DNA from: an uncultured Collinsella sp.
GTDB taxonomy: Bacteria; Actinomycetota; Coriobacteriia; Coriobacteriales; Coriobacteriaceae
NCBI GenBank assembly: GCA_947642445.1
Contig: CANRSF010000014.1
Span: 1-64,000 of the forward strand
DNA length: 64,000 bases
Direction of reading: 5' to 3'
Shown here: in pieces, positions 48,742 to 56,704 of the stretch
Position numbering within the stretch: the stretch's first letter is position 1
How the letters are laid out: the number at the start of each line of letters is the position of its first letter
Made by a program: the position numbers and the translations under genes
The notes under the pieces: generated by a model
Seen by the model: only the letters and a program-made list of their open reading frames with translations
Told to the model about the DNA's origin: nothing
Databases searched by the model: none

Positions 48742-50919
48742 ATGAACTTCCGCTCATCTCTCGCCTGCACCTCGAGCGATATCGCCCGCTGGGGGCTGCG
48801 CTCCGTCCTTAAGCGCCAGGGCGGCGTACTCCCCGGCCGCATCGCCATGAAGATCGACCCCGAGCTGCTAAGCGACCTCGCGGGCCTTGTCGACCGCAGC
48901 GTGGTAATCACCGGCACCAACGGTAAGACCACCACCTCCAACCTCATCGCCGATGCCGTTGCCGCCAGCGGCGCCACCGTGGTATGCAACCGCGCCGGAA
49001 ACAACATGGAGCCGGGCGTGGTTGGTGCCCTGCTCGAGGCGCGTGGCAACCTTAAGCGAACCGCCAGCAGCAAGCGCGTAGGCGTCTTTGAGTGCGACGA
49101 GCTCTACACGGTGCGCGTCCTGCCCAAGCTCAAGCCGACCTACTTTGTGCTGCTCAACCTGTTCCGCGACCAGCTGGACCGCTACGGTGAGATCGACCAC
49201 ACCCAGGACGTCATCGCCCACGCGCTGGAGCTTTCGCCGACAACGACGCTCATCTATAACGCCGACGATCCGCTGTGCGCCTCGATCGCCGCGCGCGTCC
49301 CCAATATGAGCATCGCCTTTGGCATCGACGGCGCCACGGACACCGAGTCCGATCGCATTAGCGACTCGCGTTTTTGCTCGCAGTGCAACGCGCCGCTGGA
49401 GTATGACTATGTGCAATACGGCCAGCTCGGCGCCTACCATTGCCCCTCGTGCGGTTGGGCACGCCCTGCGCTTGTCCGTCGCGTGACGGGCGTGGAGCTC
49501 GGCTGCGACGGCTACGATTTTGACCTGGTCTTTGGATCTGCGTCCAACGCGGCTGCCGTACACATCGCCACGCGCTACAACGGTCTGTACATGGTCTACA
49601 ACGTTGCTGCCGCATTCTTTGCCGCACATGAGTTGGGCGTGGATACGGCGCACCTGCAGCCCACGCTCGATGCCTACGTCCCCGCCGGCGGACGCATGGG
49701 CCGCTGGAACATTGCCGGCCGCACCGTCGAGGCAAACCTGGCCAAAAATCCCGTGGGCTTCGATCGCCAGATTCAGTCCATTAAAACGGCAGGCGGCAGG
49801 CTCTGCGCCTTCTTCCTGAACGACAACGATGCCGACGGCCACGATGTATCGTGGATCTACGACGTCGACTTTGAGCGCATCGCCGACACGCCGGGTCTTG
49901 TCGCCTTTGCCGGAGGCACGCGTGCACACGACATGCAGGTACGCCTCAAGTACGCCGGCATCGATGCCGCGATTATCTCGAACGTCGCGCAGGCAATTGG
50001 CGCCGTGGCAGACGAGGCCGCCGATGACACCTTCTACGCAGTCGCCAACTACACGGCCTTCCCGCCGCTGGTCAAGGAGCTCGACGAGCTTAAGGGCGCC
50101 GATGCGAGCTCGGTTGCCTCCCACGCCGCAACGCGCGCCAATGGCAGCGCTGTCCCCACCGATATTGCGCCGGTCGAGCTCTCGCGCCCCCTGCGCATCG
50201 TCTACCTGTATCCCGATGCCCTCAACCTCTATGGTGACGGCGGCAACGTCATTGCCCTCGAGCGCCGCTGCGCCTGGCGCGGCATTCCCGTGCGTGTGGA
50301 CGAGGTCCGCATGGGCGAGTCGCTCGATCTCGCCGACGCCGACATCGTCATGATGGGCGGTGGCTCCGACCGCGACCAACTGGCCGTGGCACACGAGCTG
50401 CTCGCTCAAAAAGACAAGGTCGCAGCCTATGTTGAGGACGGCGGCTCGCTGCTCGCTATCTGCGGCAGCTATCAGCTGCTCGGCCGTTCGTACTATATGG
50501 GCGAGAATCGCATCGAGGGCCTGGGCGTCATTGCCGCCGAAACCGTGCGCGGCTCCGACCGCCTGATCGGCAACGTCGCCGTCAAGACCGACCTGGCACC
50601 CGAGCCCTTTGTGGGATTTGAGAACCACGGCGGCCGCACCCTGCTCGATGCGGAGGCCACGCCGTTCGGAACGTCCGTCGTCACGGGCACCGGCAACAAC
50701 GGCGACGACGGCTTTGAGGGCCTCATCTACAAGGGCGTCATCGGCACGTACCTACACGGACCGGCACTACCCAAGAACCCCGAGCTCGCCGACTGGCTCA
50801 TCGCCCACGCCCTTGAGCGCCGTGGCGACGCACAGGCCGCCGCCCTGCTGCCGCTCAAGCCCCTCGACGACACCTACGAGCACGCCGCCCACGACGCCGC
50901 GATGACGCTCCTCCCCTAA
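48742..50919 (+). CDS. MurT-GatD fusion: lipid II isoglutaminyl synthase in one polypeptide
   Basis: N-half Mur ligase 'VVITGTNGKTTTSNLIADAV' with zinc ribbon 'CSQCN...CPSCG'; C-half class I glutamine amidotransferase 'YLYPDALNLYGDGGNVIALERRC', 'LLAICGSYQLLG', 'GTYLHGPAL'. Confidence 0.9.
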   Translation: MNFRSSLACTSSDIARWGLRSVLKRQGGVLPGRIAMKIDPELLSDLAGLVDRSVVITGTNGKTTTSNLIADAVAASGATVVCNRAGNNMEPGVVGALLEARGNLKRTASSKRVGVFECDELYTVRVLPKLKPTYFVLLNLFRDQLDRYGEIDHTQDVIAHALELSPTTTLIYNADDPLCASIAARVPNMSIAFGIDGATDTESDRISDSRFCSQCNAPLEYDYVQYGQLGAYHCPSCGWARPALVRRVTGVELGCDGYDFDLVFGSASNAAAVHIATRYNGLYMVYNVAAAFFAAHELGVDTAHLQPTLDAYVPAGGRMGRWNIAGRTVEANLAKNPVGFDRQIQSIKTAGGRLCAFFLNDNDADGHDVSWIYDVDFERIADTPGLVAFAGGTRAHDMQVRLKYAGIDAAIISNVAQAIGAVADEAADDTFYAVANYTAFPPLVKELDELKGADASSVASHAATRANGSAVPTDIAPVELSRPLRIVYLYPDALNLYGDGGNVIALERRCAWRGIPVRVDEVRMGESLDLADADIVMMGGGSDRDQLAVAHELLAQKDKVAAYVEDGGSLLAICGSYQLLGRSYYMGENRIEGLGVIAAETVRGSDRLIGNVAVKTDLAPEPFVGFENHGGRTLLDAEATPFGTSVVTGTGNNGDDGFEGLIYKGVIGTYLHGPALPKNPELADWLIAHALERRGDAQAAALLPLKPLDDTYEHAAHDAAMTLLP

Positions 50920-50925
50920 CGACCC

Positions 50926-50962
50926 AACCACCACAAAGGGGACAGGCACCTTTGTGGTGGTT
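50926..50962. repeat. Palindrome with GGGGACAGG core
   Basis: aaccaccacaaagg ggacaggca cctttgtggtggtt, 14-bp perfect arms. Confidence 0.85.
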
Positions 50963-50983
50963 TTGACCCGCCACGGCAGTTTG

Positions 50984-51038
50984 TCTCAATCTGTAACATC
51001 TAGACCGTTAAAAGTCGTCTTACTGTTACAGATTGAGA
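50984..51038. repeat. REP-like hairpin 1 (15-bp arms, 25-nt loop)
   Basis: tctcaatctgtaaca ... tgttacagattgaga. Confidence 0.85.
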
Positions 51039-51063
51039 TATTCGTCCCGACGCCCGCCGTCTG

Positions 51064-51118
51064 TCTCGATCTGTAACAGATAGAGCCGATTTGCCCGCCC
51101 AGATGTTACAGATTGAGA
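51064..51118. repeat. REP-like hairpin 2 (15-bp arms with one mismatch, 25-nt loop)
   Basis: tctcgatctgtaaca ... tgttacagattgaga; 80 bp downstream of hairpin 1. Confidence 0.85.
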
Positions 51119-51219
51119 TGTTTGAATATCGGGATAGAGAGTCAGCTCCTGTGTGGTGGTTTTCCAGTTTACCAACGATATACGCGCCGGCAAAAAAGTC
51201 TGCTATACTCTTTCCCGCT

Positions 51220-51296
51220 GTCCCCATCGTCTAGCGGCCAAGGACGCCACCCTTTCAAGGTGGATATCGCGGGTTCGAATCCCGCTGGGGGCACCA
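51220..51296 (+). tRNA. tRNA-Glu (UUC), CCA encoded
   Basis: Cloverleaf: gtcccca...tgggggc acceptor, ccacc-ctttcaa-ggtgg anticodon arm (TTC), gcggg-ttcgaat-cccgc T arm, ACCA. Confidence 0.95.
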
Positions 51297-51307
51297 CAGA
51301 ATCTGAG

Positions 51308-51340
51308 AAGCCCGTTACCAATTCGGTAGCGGGCTTTTTG
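51308..51340 (+). terminator. Rho-independent terminator after tRNA-Glu
   Basis: agcccgttacc aattc ggtagcgggct ttttg. Confidence 0.8.
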
Positions 51341-51467
51341 CTACCCATACGCCGGGATTCGAACCCGACAGGGTGCGGAGCTGAGGAAACGCGCAAGCGT
51401 TTTCCAGCGCAGCACGCAAGGAGCGGAGCGACGCAGCGGAAGCGAGCGGCGGAAGCCGCACGCGGAC

Positions 51468-51485
51468 ATCCCGCTGGGGGCACCA
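51468..51485. repeat. Direct repeat of the tRNA-Glu 3' end (18 bp)
   Basis: atcccgctgggggcacca identical to 51279-51296. Confidence 0.85.
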
Positions 51486-51575
51486 ACTTTAAAATGTTCG
51501 AACCCGCCGGATGTAAGGTCCGACGGGTTCGTTCTTTTTGCCGTTATAAGACGAAAAGTACTCAACGCCCTTGCG

Positions 51576-52337
51576 CTAGATGAACAGCTCGCATTCTTTT
51601 CGCTCAGAGCAGGCTTTGCTCAACATCTTGGTAGCCGCAGAGAGCATGACGGGATTTACCGCGCGAGCGCCCCGCGGACATACGGCGACACAGCGCATGC
51701 AAGAGATACAGGCCTTTTTGTCCACCCACTTGGGATCGTCTTTGTCGATAGCGCCAACGGGACACACTGCGACGCAAGCCCCGCAGGCGGTGCACTCCTT
51801 TGTGGCCCTAGGCACCATACCGGTACCCCCGGCTTTCTTATAGGGACGATTACCCGGAATAGCCGGCTCAGAAGCATCTCCTGCAGACATCTTTTGCTGA
51901 ATCTGATCCGCAAACCCAGCGAGCTGCGCCGCGTCCTGTGCATCAGGCCGACCGGCGGCAAACTGGCGAACAATAGAATGCTCGGCGATGGCAGAAACCG
52001 CCGCGATCACCCGAAAGCCCGCATCTTTCGCCGCATCCTCAAGCTCGACCAGCGTGTCCTCATACGCGCGATTTCCGTAAACGCAAACCAGAACCGCCTG
52101 CGCACCGTTTCCCCGCATCATACCCAAGCGCTTCGCGGCCACAGCCGGGACTCGCCCGCCATACGAGGGCACCGCGACCACGGCTACATCCTCTTTTGTC
52201 ATCGCAACTGTGCGAAAACCAAGCCCGCTATCGGTCAGATCTACAGCAACGGTTTCCCCTTCCAACGCATTGGCAATGTAGCCAGACGCCTTTTCCGTTC
52301 CGCCGGTCGGGCTAAACACGATATCGAATACCTTCAT
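51576..52337 (-). CDS. EFR1-type flavodoxin + 4Fe-4S ferredoxin protein
   Basis: 'DIVFSPTGGTEKASGYIA', 'CTACGACVAVCPVGAI', 'CISCMRCVAVCPRGAR'. Confidence 0.85.
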   Translation of the reverse strand: MKVFDIVFSPTGGTEKASGYIANALEGETVAVDLTDSGLGFRTVAMTKEDVAVVAVPSYGGRVPAVAAKRLGMMRGNGAQAVLVCVYGNRAYEDTLVELEDAAKDAGFRVIAAVSAIAEHSIVRQFAAGRPDAQDAAQLAGFADQIQQKMSAGDASEPAIPGNRPYKKAGGTGMVPRATKECTACGACVAVCPVGAIDKDDPKWVDKKACISCMRCVAVCPRGARAVNPVMLSAATKMLSKACSERKECELFI

Positions 52338-52520
52338 CGGATAATCCTCCCCTTTACGAACAAACGCCCGAAACGTCCGCATGCCAAAACAGGTTACAAC
52401 TTTTAAGATGCCACGCGTGAAACGCCTGCTCGGCTGCAAGTTCAAAGAAGGTCAAAGCGGCAAAAAAGAAGGGGCCTCGCACAGGCGAGACCCCTTCGCA
52501 CGCAAAATCAAACGCGTCTG

Positions 52521-54608
52521 TTACACATAGAACAGGATGTCGTCGTAGGTCGGGACCGGCCAGTAGTCGGCGGCGACGATCTCCTCCATGGCATCCACGG
52601 CGGCGCGCAGCGTATCCATAGCGGGAACGACCTCGTGTGCATACACATTGGCCTGCTCCTGACCATCGAGGGCTTCGGCCTTCTGATGCACGGCATCGAG
52701 CGCCTTGATGGAATCGTTGATGGTGGTGATGCCGTTGCAGAGCTTGTTGAGCGTGTTCTGCTCGCACTGCATGGCGGCCTCGGCACCGGCGGCACGAATA
52801 GTCTCAAGGCCCTTAGCGACCTTGGTGGCATAGGCGGTAATGACCGGGCGATAGGTACGACGCGCCTCGCGAACCATCGTGGTGGCCTCGATGTTCATGA
52901 GCTTGTTGTACTTCTCGAGCTTGCAATCGTAGCGGCACTGGGCCTCAGCCTTGGTCAGGACACCCGTCTCCTCAAAGAGCGCAATGGCCTTATCGGAAAC
53001 AAAGGCGGGCAGGGCATCGGCCGTGGTCTTGTTGTTGGCAAGGCCGCGCTTCTCGGCCTCGACGGGCCACTCGTCGGAGTAGCCATCGCCGGAGAACAGG
53101 ATGCGCTGGTGATCGGTCAGCACCTTCTTGCAGTACTCGAGCGCGGCGTCCTGGAACTCATCCTCGGGCGTACCCTCAAGCGCGTCGGCGAAGGACTTGA
53201 GCGACTTGGCCACGGCGGCATCGAGCACCAGGTTGGAGTCGGAGACGTTCTGCTCGGAGCCGCAGGCACGGAACTCAAACTTATTGCCGGTAAAGGCAAA
53301 CGGGGAGGTGCGGTTGCGGTCGGTGTTGTCCTGCATCAGCTTGGGCAGGGTATCGGCGCCCAGGTCGAGCACGCCGCGCGTGGCATGGACGGAAGCCTTG
53401 CCATCGATGATCTTCTCGACGACCTCGGTAAGCTGGTCGCCCAGGAAGATGGACATAATCGCCGGAGGAGCCTCGTTGGCGCCCAGACGATGGTCGTTGC
53501 CGGCCGAGGCAACGGAGGCACGCAGGAGCTCCTGATAGTTATCGACGGCCTCGATCACCGCGGTGAGGAAGACGATGAACTGCAGGTTGTCGAGCGGGGT
53601 GTCGCCCGGATCGAGCAGATTCTCGGACTCGGTGCCAAGCGACCAGTTGTTGTGCTTGCCCGAACCGTTGATGCCCTCGAAGGGCTTCTCGTGCAGCAGG
53701 CAGACCAAGTCGTGGCGGGAGGCGATGAGCTTCATCTTCTCCATCATGACCAGATTCTGGTCGATGGCCTCGTTGACCTCGCCATAGACCGGTGCGAGCT
53801 CATGCTGGCAGGGAGCAACCTCGTTGTGCTTGGTCTTGGCGGGAATGCCAAGCGCCCACAGTTCATCGTCCAGATCCTTCATATAGGCCGAGACAGTGGG
53901 GCGGATAGCGCCAAAGTAGTGCTCCTCGAGCTCCTGGCCCTTGCAGGGAGCAGCACCAAAGAGGGTGCGGCCGGTGATGACCAGGTCCTTGCGCTTGCGG
54001 TAAGCGTCCTTCTTGATCAGGAAGTACTCCTGCTCGTCACCCACGGAAGGAACGACCTTCTTGGGGGTCTTGCCAAACAGCGCCAAAACGCGCTTGGACT
54101 CACGCGAGAGCGCGGTCATGGAGCGCAGCAGCGGGGTCTTCTTGTCCAGGGCCTCGCCCGTGTAGGAGCAGAAAGCCGTGGGGATGCACAGGACATCGTC
54201 CTTGATAAAGGCGGGGCTGGTGGGGTCCCAAGCGGTATAGCCACGGGCCTCGAAGGTAGCGCGCAGGCCGCCGTTGGGGAAGCTCGAGGCATCGGGCTCG
54301 CCCTGGATGAGGTTCTTGCCCGTAAACTTGGTAATGGCGGTGCCGTCGTGGTTGGGCTCCAGGAAGCTGTCGTGCTTCTCGGAAGTAATACCCGAAAGCG
54401 GCTGGAACCAGTGCGCGTAGTGCGTCGCGCCCTTGGAGATGGCCCAGACCTTCATGGCGTGGGCAACGGCGTTGGCCACATCCAGGTCGAGCGGCTCACC
54501 GCCCTCGAGGGTTGCAGCAAGGCGCTTCCAAATGTCCTTGGGGAGGTAGTCCTTCATGACTTCCTCAGAGAACACCATGGTCCCGAAGCGGTCAGTAAGT
54601 TCGGCCAT
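52521..54608 (-). CDS. glnN: Glutamine synthetase, type III
   Basis: ~700 aa; '[30 protein letters not shown]', '[24 protein letters not shown]', '[26 protein letters not shown]'. Confidence 0.95.
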   Translation of the reverse strand: MAELTDRFGTMVFSEEVMKDYLPKDIWKRLAATLEGGEPLDLDVANAVAHAMKVWAISKGATHYAHWFQPLSGITSEKHDSFLEPNHDGTAITKFTGKNLIQGEPDASSFPNGGLRATFEARGYTAWDPTSPAFIKDDVLCIPTAFCSYTGEALDKKTPLLRSMTALSRESKRVLALFGKTPKKVVPSVGDEQEYFLIKKDAYRKRKDLVITGRTLFGAAPCKGQELEEHYFGAIRPTVSAYMKDLDDELWALGIPAKTKHNEVAPCQHELAPVYGEVNEAIDQNLVMMEKMKLIASRHDLVCLLHEKPFEGINGSGKHNNWSLGTESENLLDPGDTPLDNLQFIVFLTAVIEAVDNYQELLRASVASAGNDHRLGANEAPPAIMSIFLGDQLTEVVEKIIDGKASVHATRGVLDLGADTLPKLMQDNTDRNRTSPFAFTGNKFEFRACGSEQNVSDSNLVLDAAVAKSLKSFADALEGTPEDEFQDAALEYCKKVLTDHQRILFSGDGYSDEWPVEAEKRGLANNKTTADALPAFVSDKAIALFEETGVLTKAEAQCRYDCKLEKYNKLMNIEATTMVREARRTYRPVITAYATKVAKGLETIRAAGAEAAMQCEQNTLNKLCNGITTINDSIKALDAVHQKAEALDGQEQANVYAHEVVPAMDTLRAAVDAMEEIVAADYWPVPTYDDILFYV

Positions 54609-55034
54609 ACGGAACTCCCTTCGTATCGGCACCGCGTGAGAAGCGGTGTTGATTACTAACGAACGAGTCATAGCTTAGACTCGCCGTGTTTCCGCGACAT
54701 TACCGTTATGTTGCCGTCGCGAAACCAATCATTGAGGTTACCCTATCGAGGCGGCGTTGCCACCCTCAACAGCCAATCAACTGCATAAATTGCAGACCTC
54801 TCCCCATGGTTTAAGGGTAGCCAATTTGGGACGGGGCTTTATTAACTGGTATTTCGCATCAGATACCATTCAATATAGCCCCATCCTACATTGACCGCTC
54901 TGTTATAGGAAATGCCGATAGCAAGGCATCTTTGATTGGTATCCCCAAATAGCGAGTGAAACTCCACCGTGGCACAGTGGTGCAGTAGAATCCTTACAAC
55001 ACATCACACTATTACGTATCTAGAGGAGCACGAT

Positions 55035-55907
55035 ATGCGCGTCGACGAGGTTTTTAAGCAGGCAGCATCCCAGGGCACCGCGCCCGTTTCGTTTGAGATG
55101 TTCCCGCCCAAGGGCGAGCTGACCCTCGATACGGCTCGCGAAGTGGCAGGCAATCTGTGCAAGCTTTCGCCGAGCTTTGTCTCGGTCACCTGCTCGGCCG
55201 GCGGCTCGGGCAACGGTGCCACCACCGCCCCCATCGCGCATATGATTACGAGCGAATTCGATACGCCCTCGGTAGCGCACCTCACCTGCGTTGGCCGCAC
55301 CCACGCCGGCATCGCCGCCAAGATTGACGAGTATCGCTCGGCCGGTGTGGAAAACGTGCTAGCCCTGCGCGGCGACCTGCCCGCTGGCGCGACTGAGGAT
55401 GACAAGCCCGCCTCGGACTACGCCTACGCCCGTGACCTCATCCCCGAGCTCGTCGACGCCGGCTTTTGCGTGGGCGCCGCAGCCTACCCTGAGGGTCACA
55501 TTGCCTGCGAGGATCTCAACCTCTCGGTCGAATACCTCAAGCAAAAACAGGACGCCGGCGCGAGCTTCTTTGTGACGCAGCTCTTTTTTGACAACGAGTG
55601 CTTCTACCGTTTTCGTGAGCTTGCCGACAAGGCCGGCATCACCGTGCCCATTACCGCGGGCATCATGCCGTTTATGGGCAAGTCGCAGATCAGCCGCATG
55701 GTCTTTATGTGCGGCGCGTCGCTGCCCTCCCCCGTCATCAAGATCCTCGCCAAGTACGAGAACGACCCCGAGAGCCTGCAGGCAGCCGGTGTAGATTATG
55801 CCGCCCGTCAGCTTTGCGACCTCAAGGAGCACGGTGCCGACGGTCTGCACCTGTACACTATGAATCGTCCTGCGATCGCCGCAACCATTATGGAGCGCCT
55901 GGGGTAA
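55035..55907 (+). CDS. metF: Methylenetetrahydrofolate reductase
   Basis: 'PVSFEMFPPKGE', 'FVSVTCSAGGSG', 'THLTCVGRT'-like 'VAHLTCVGRTHAGI', 'VLALRGDLPAG'. Confidence 0.93.
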   Translation: MRVDEVFKQAASQGTAPVSFEMFPPKGELTLDTAREVAGNLCKLSPSFVSVTCSAGGSGNGATTAPIAHMITSEFDTPSVAHLTCVGRTHAGIAAKIDEYRSAGVENVLALRGDLPAGATEDDKPASDYAYARDLIPELVDAGFCVGAAAYPEGHIACEDLNLSVEYLKQKQDAGASFFVTQLFFDNECFYRFRELADKAGITVPITAGIMPFMGKSQISRMVFMCGASLPSPVIKILAKYENDPESLQAAGVDYAARQLCDLKEHGADGLHLYTMNRPAIAATIMERLG

Positions 55908-56695
55908 TGGAAAAACCGCACATCGATACAGCTTTTGGTGAAGTGCCGGCCGACCTTGCGTCGCCGGCGCTCTACCGTATCGATGCTGCCCATCGCCCCC
56001 GAGTCGACCGTGCCGAGATGCTGCGGTATCTGGGCTACGGCGGCCAGCAGATTGAGCCCGAGCTGTCGCAGCGTATTGAGCTTGTCGTTGAACGTTTGGA
56101 ACTGGACATTGAGCCCCGTGGTGTGCGACGCGTGTTTGCCGTCGATGCCACGGGCGTCGACGAGCAGGGCGAGCCTTGCATCCGTCTGGTCGGCACCAAC
56201 GTTGAGCTGCGCGGTCGTGATATCTATCGACATCTCAAAGATGCCCGCTTTGCCGCACTCATGGCATGCACCCTCGGCATGGACGCCGAGCGTCGCCTGC
56301 GAACCACGGGAGCCCAGCAGCCCCTAGAGGGAGCCGTGCTCGACGCCGCATGCTCTGCCTATGTAGAAGCCGCCGTCGAGCAGATGGACCAACAGGTCAA
56401 GGCTGCGGCCGCCGTACACGGACTCGCCGGTAACTGGCGCTTCAGCCCCGGCTACGGCGACTGCCCGCTTACGGCCCAGCACTCAATCGTGGCTGCGCTC
56501 AACGCCACGCGGCTCATCGGGCTTACCGTCACGCCGACCAGCCTGCTCATGCCCACCAAGAGCGTGACCGCGGTGATCGGTCTGTTTGATGGCAAGGTCC
56601 GCGACGCCCAGAGCCGCCCCACCTGCAATATCTGCCGCATGCGCGAGCACTGCCGCTTCCGCGCCGCCCACACCACCTGCTATTCCAGCCATTAG
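55907..56695 (+). CDS. Stand-alone vitamin B12-dependent methionine synthase activation-domain protein
   Basis: 'MLRYLGYGGQQI', 'LRGRDIYRHLKDA', 'FSPGYGDCPLTAQHSIVAALNATRLIGLTVTPTSLLMPTKSVTAVIGL'. Confidence 0.85.
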   Translation: MEKPHIDTAFGEVPADLASPALYRIDAAHRPRVDRAEMLRYLGYGGQQIEPELSQRIELVVERLELDIEPRGVRRVFAVDATGVDEQGEPCIRLVGTNVELRGRDIYRHLKDARFAALMACTLGMDAERRLRTTGAQQPLEGAVLDAACSAYVEAAVEQMDQQVKAAAAVHGLAGNWRFSPGYGDCPLTAQHSIVAALNATRLIGLTVTPTSLLMPTKSVTAVIGLFDGKVRDAQSRPTCNICRMREHCRFRAAHTTCYSSH

Positions 56696-56704
56696 GAGCC
56701 CTCG

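Noticed and set aside
48868-50628. 586-aa minus-strand ORF opposite murT-gatD
   Set aside because: Antisense shadow of a well-supported gene.
51169-51486. ORFs such as 'APCRVRIPAYG' / 'VPPAGFEPAISTLKG' around the tRNA
   Set aside because: Classical spurious translations of tRNA T-arm sequences.
52635-54659. 674-aa plus-strand ORF opposite glnN
   Set aside because: Antisense shadow of glutamine synthetase.
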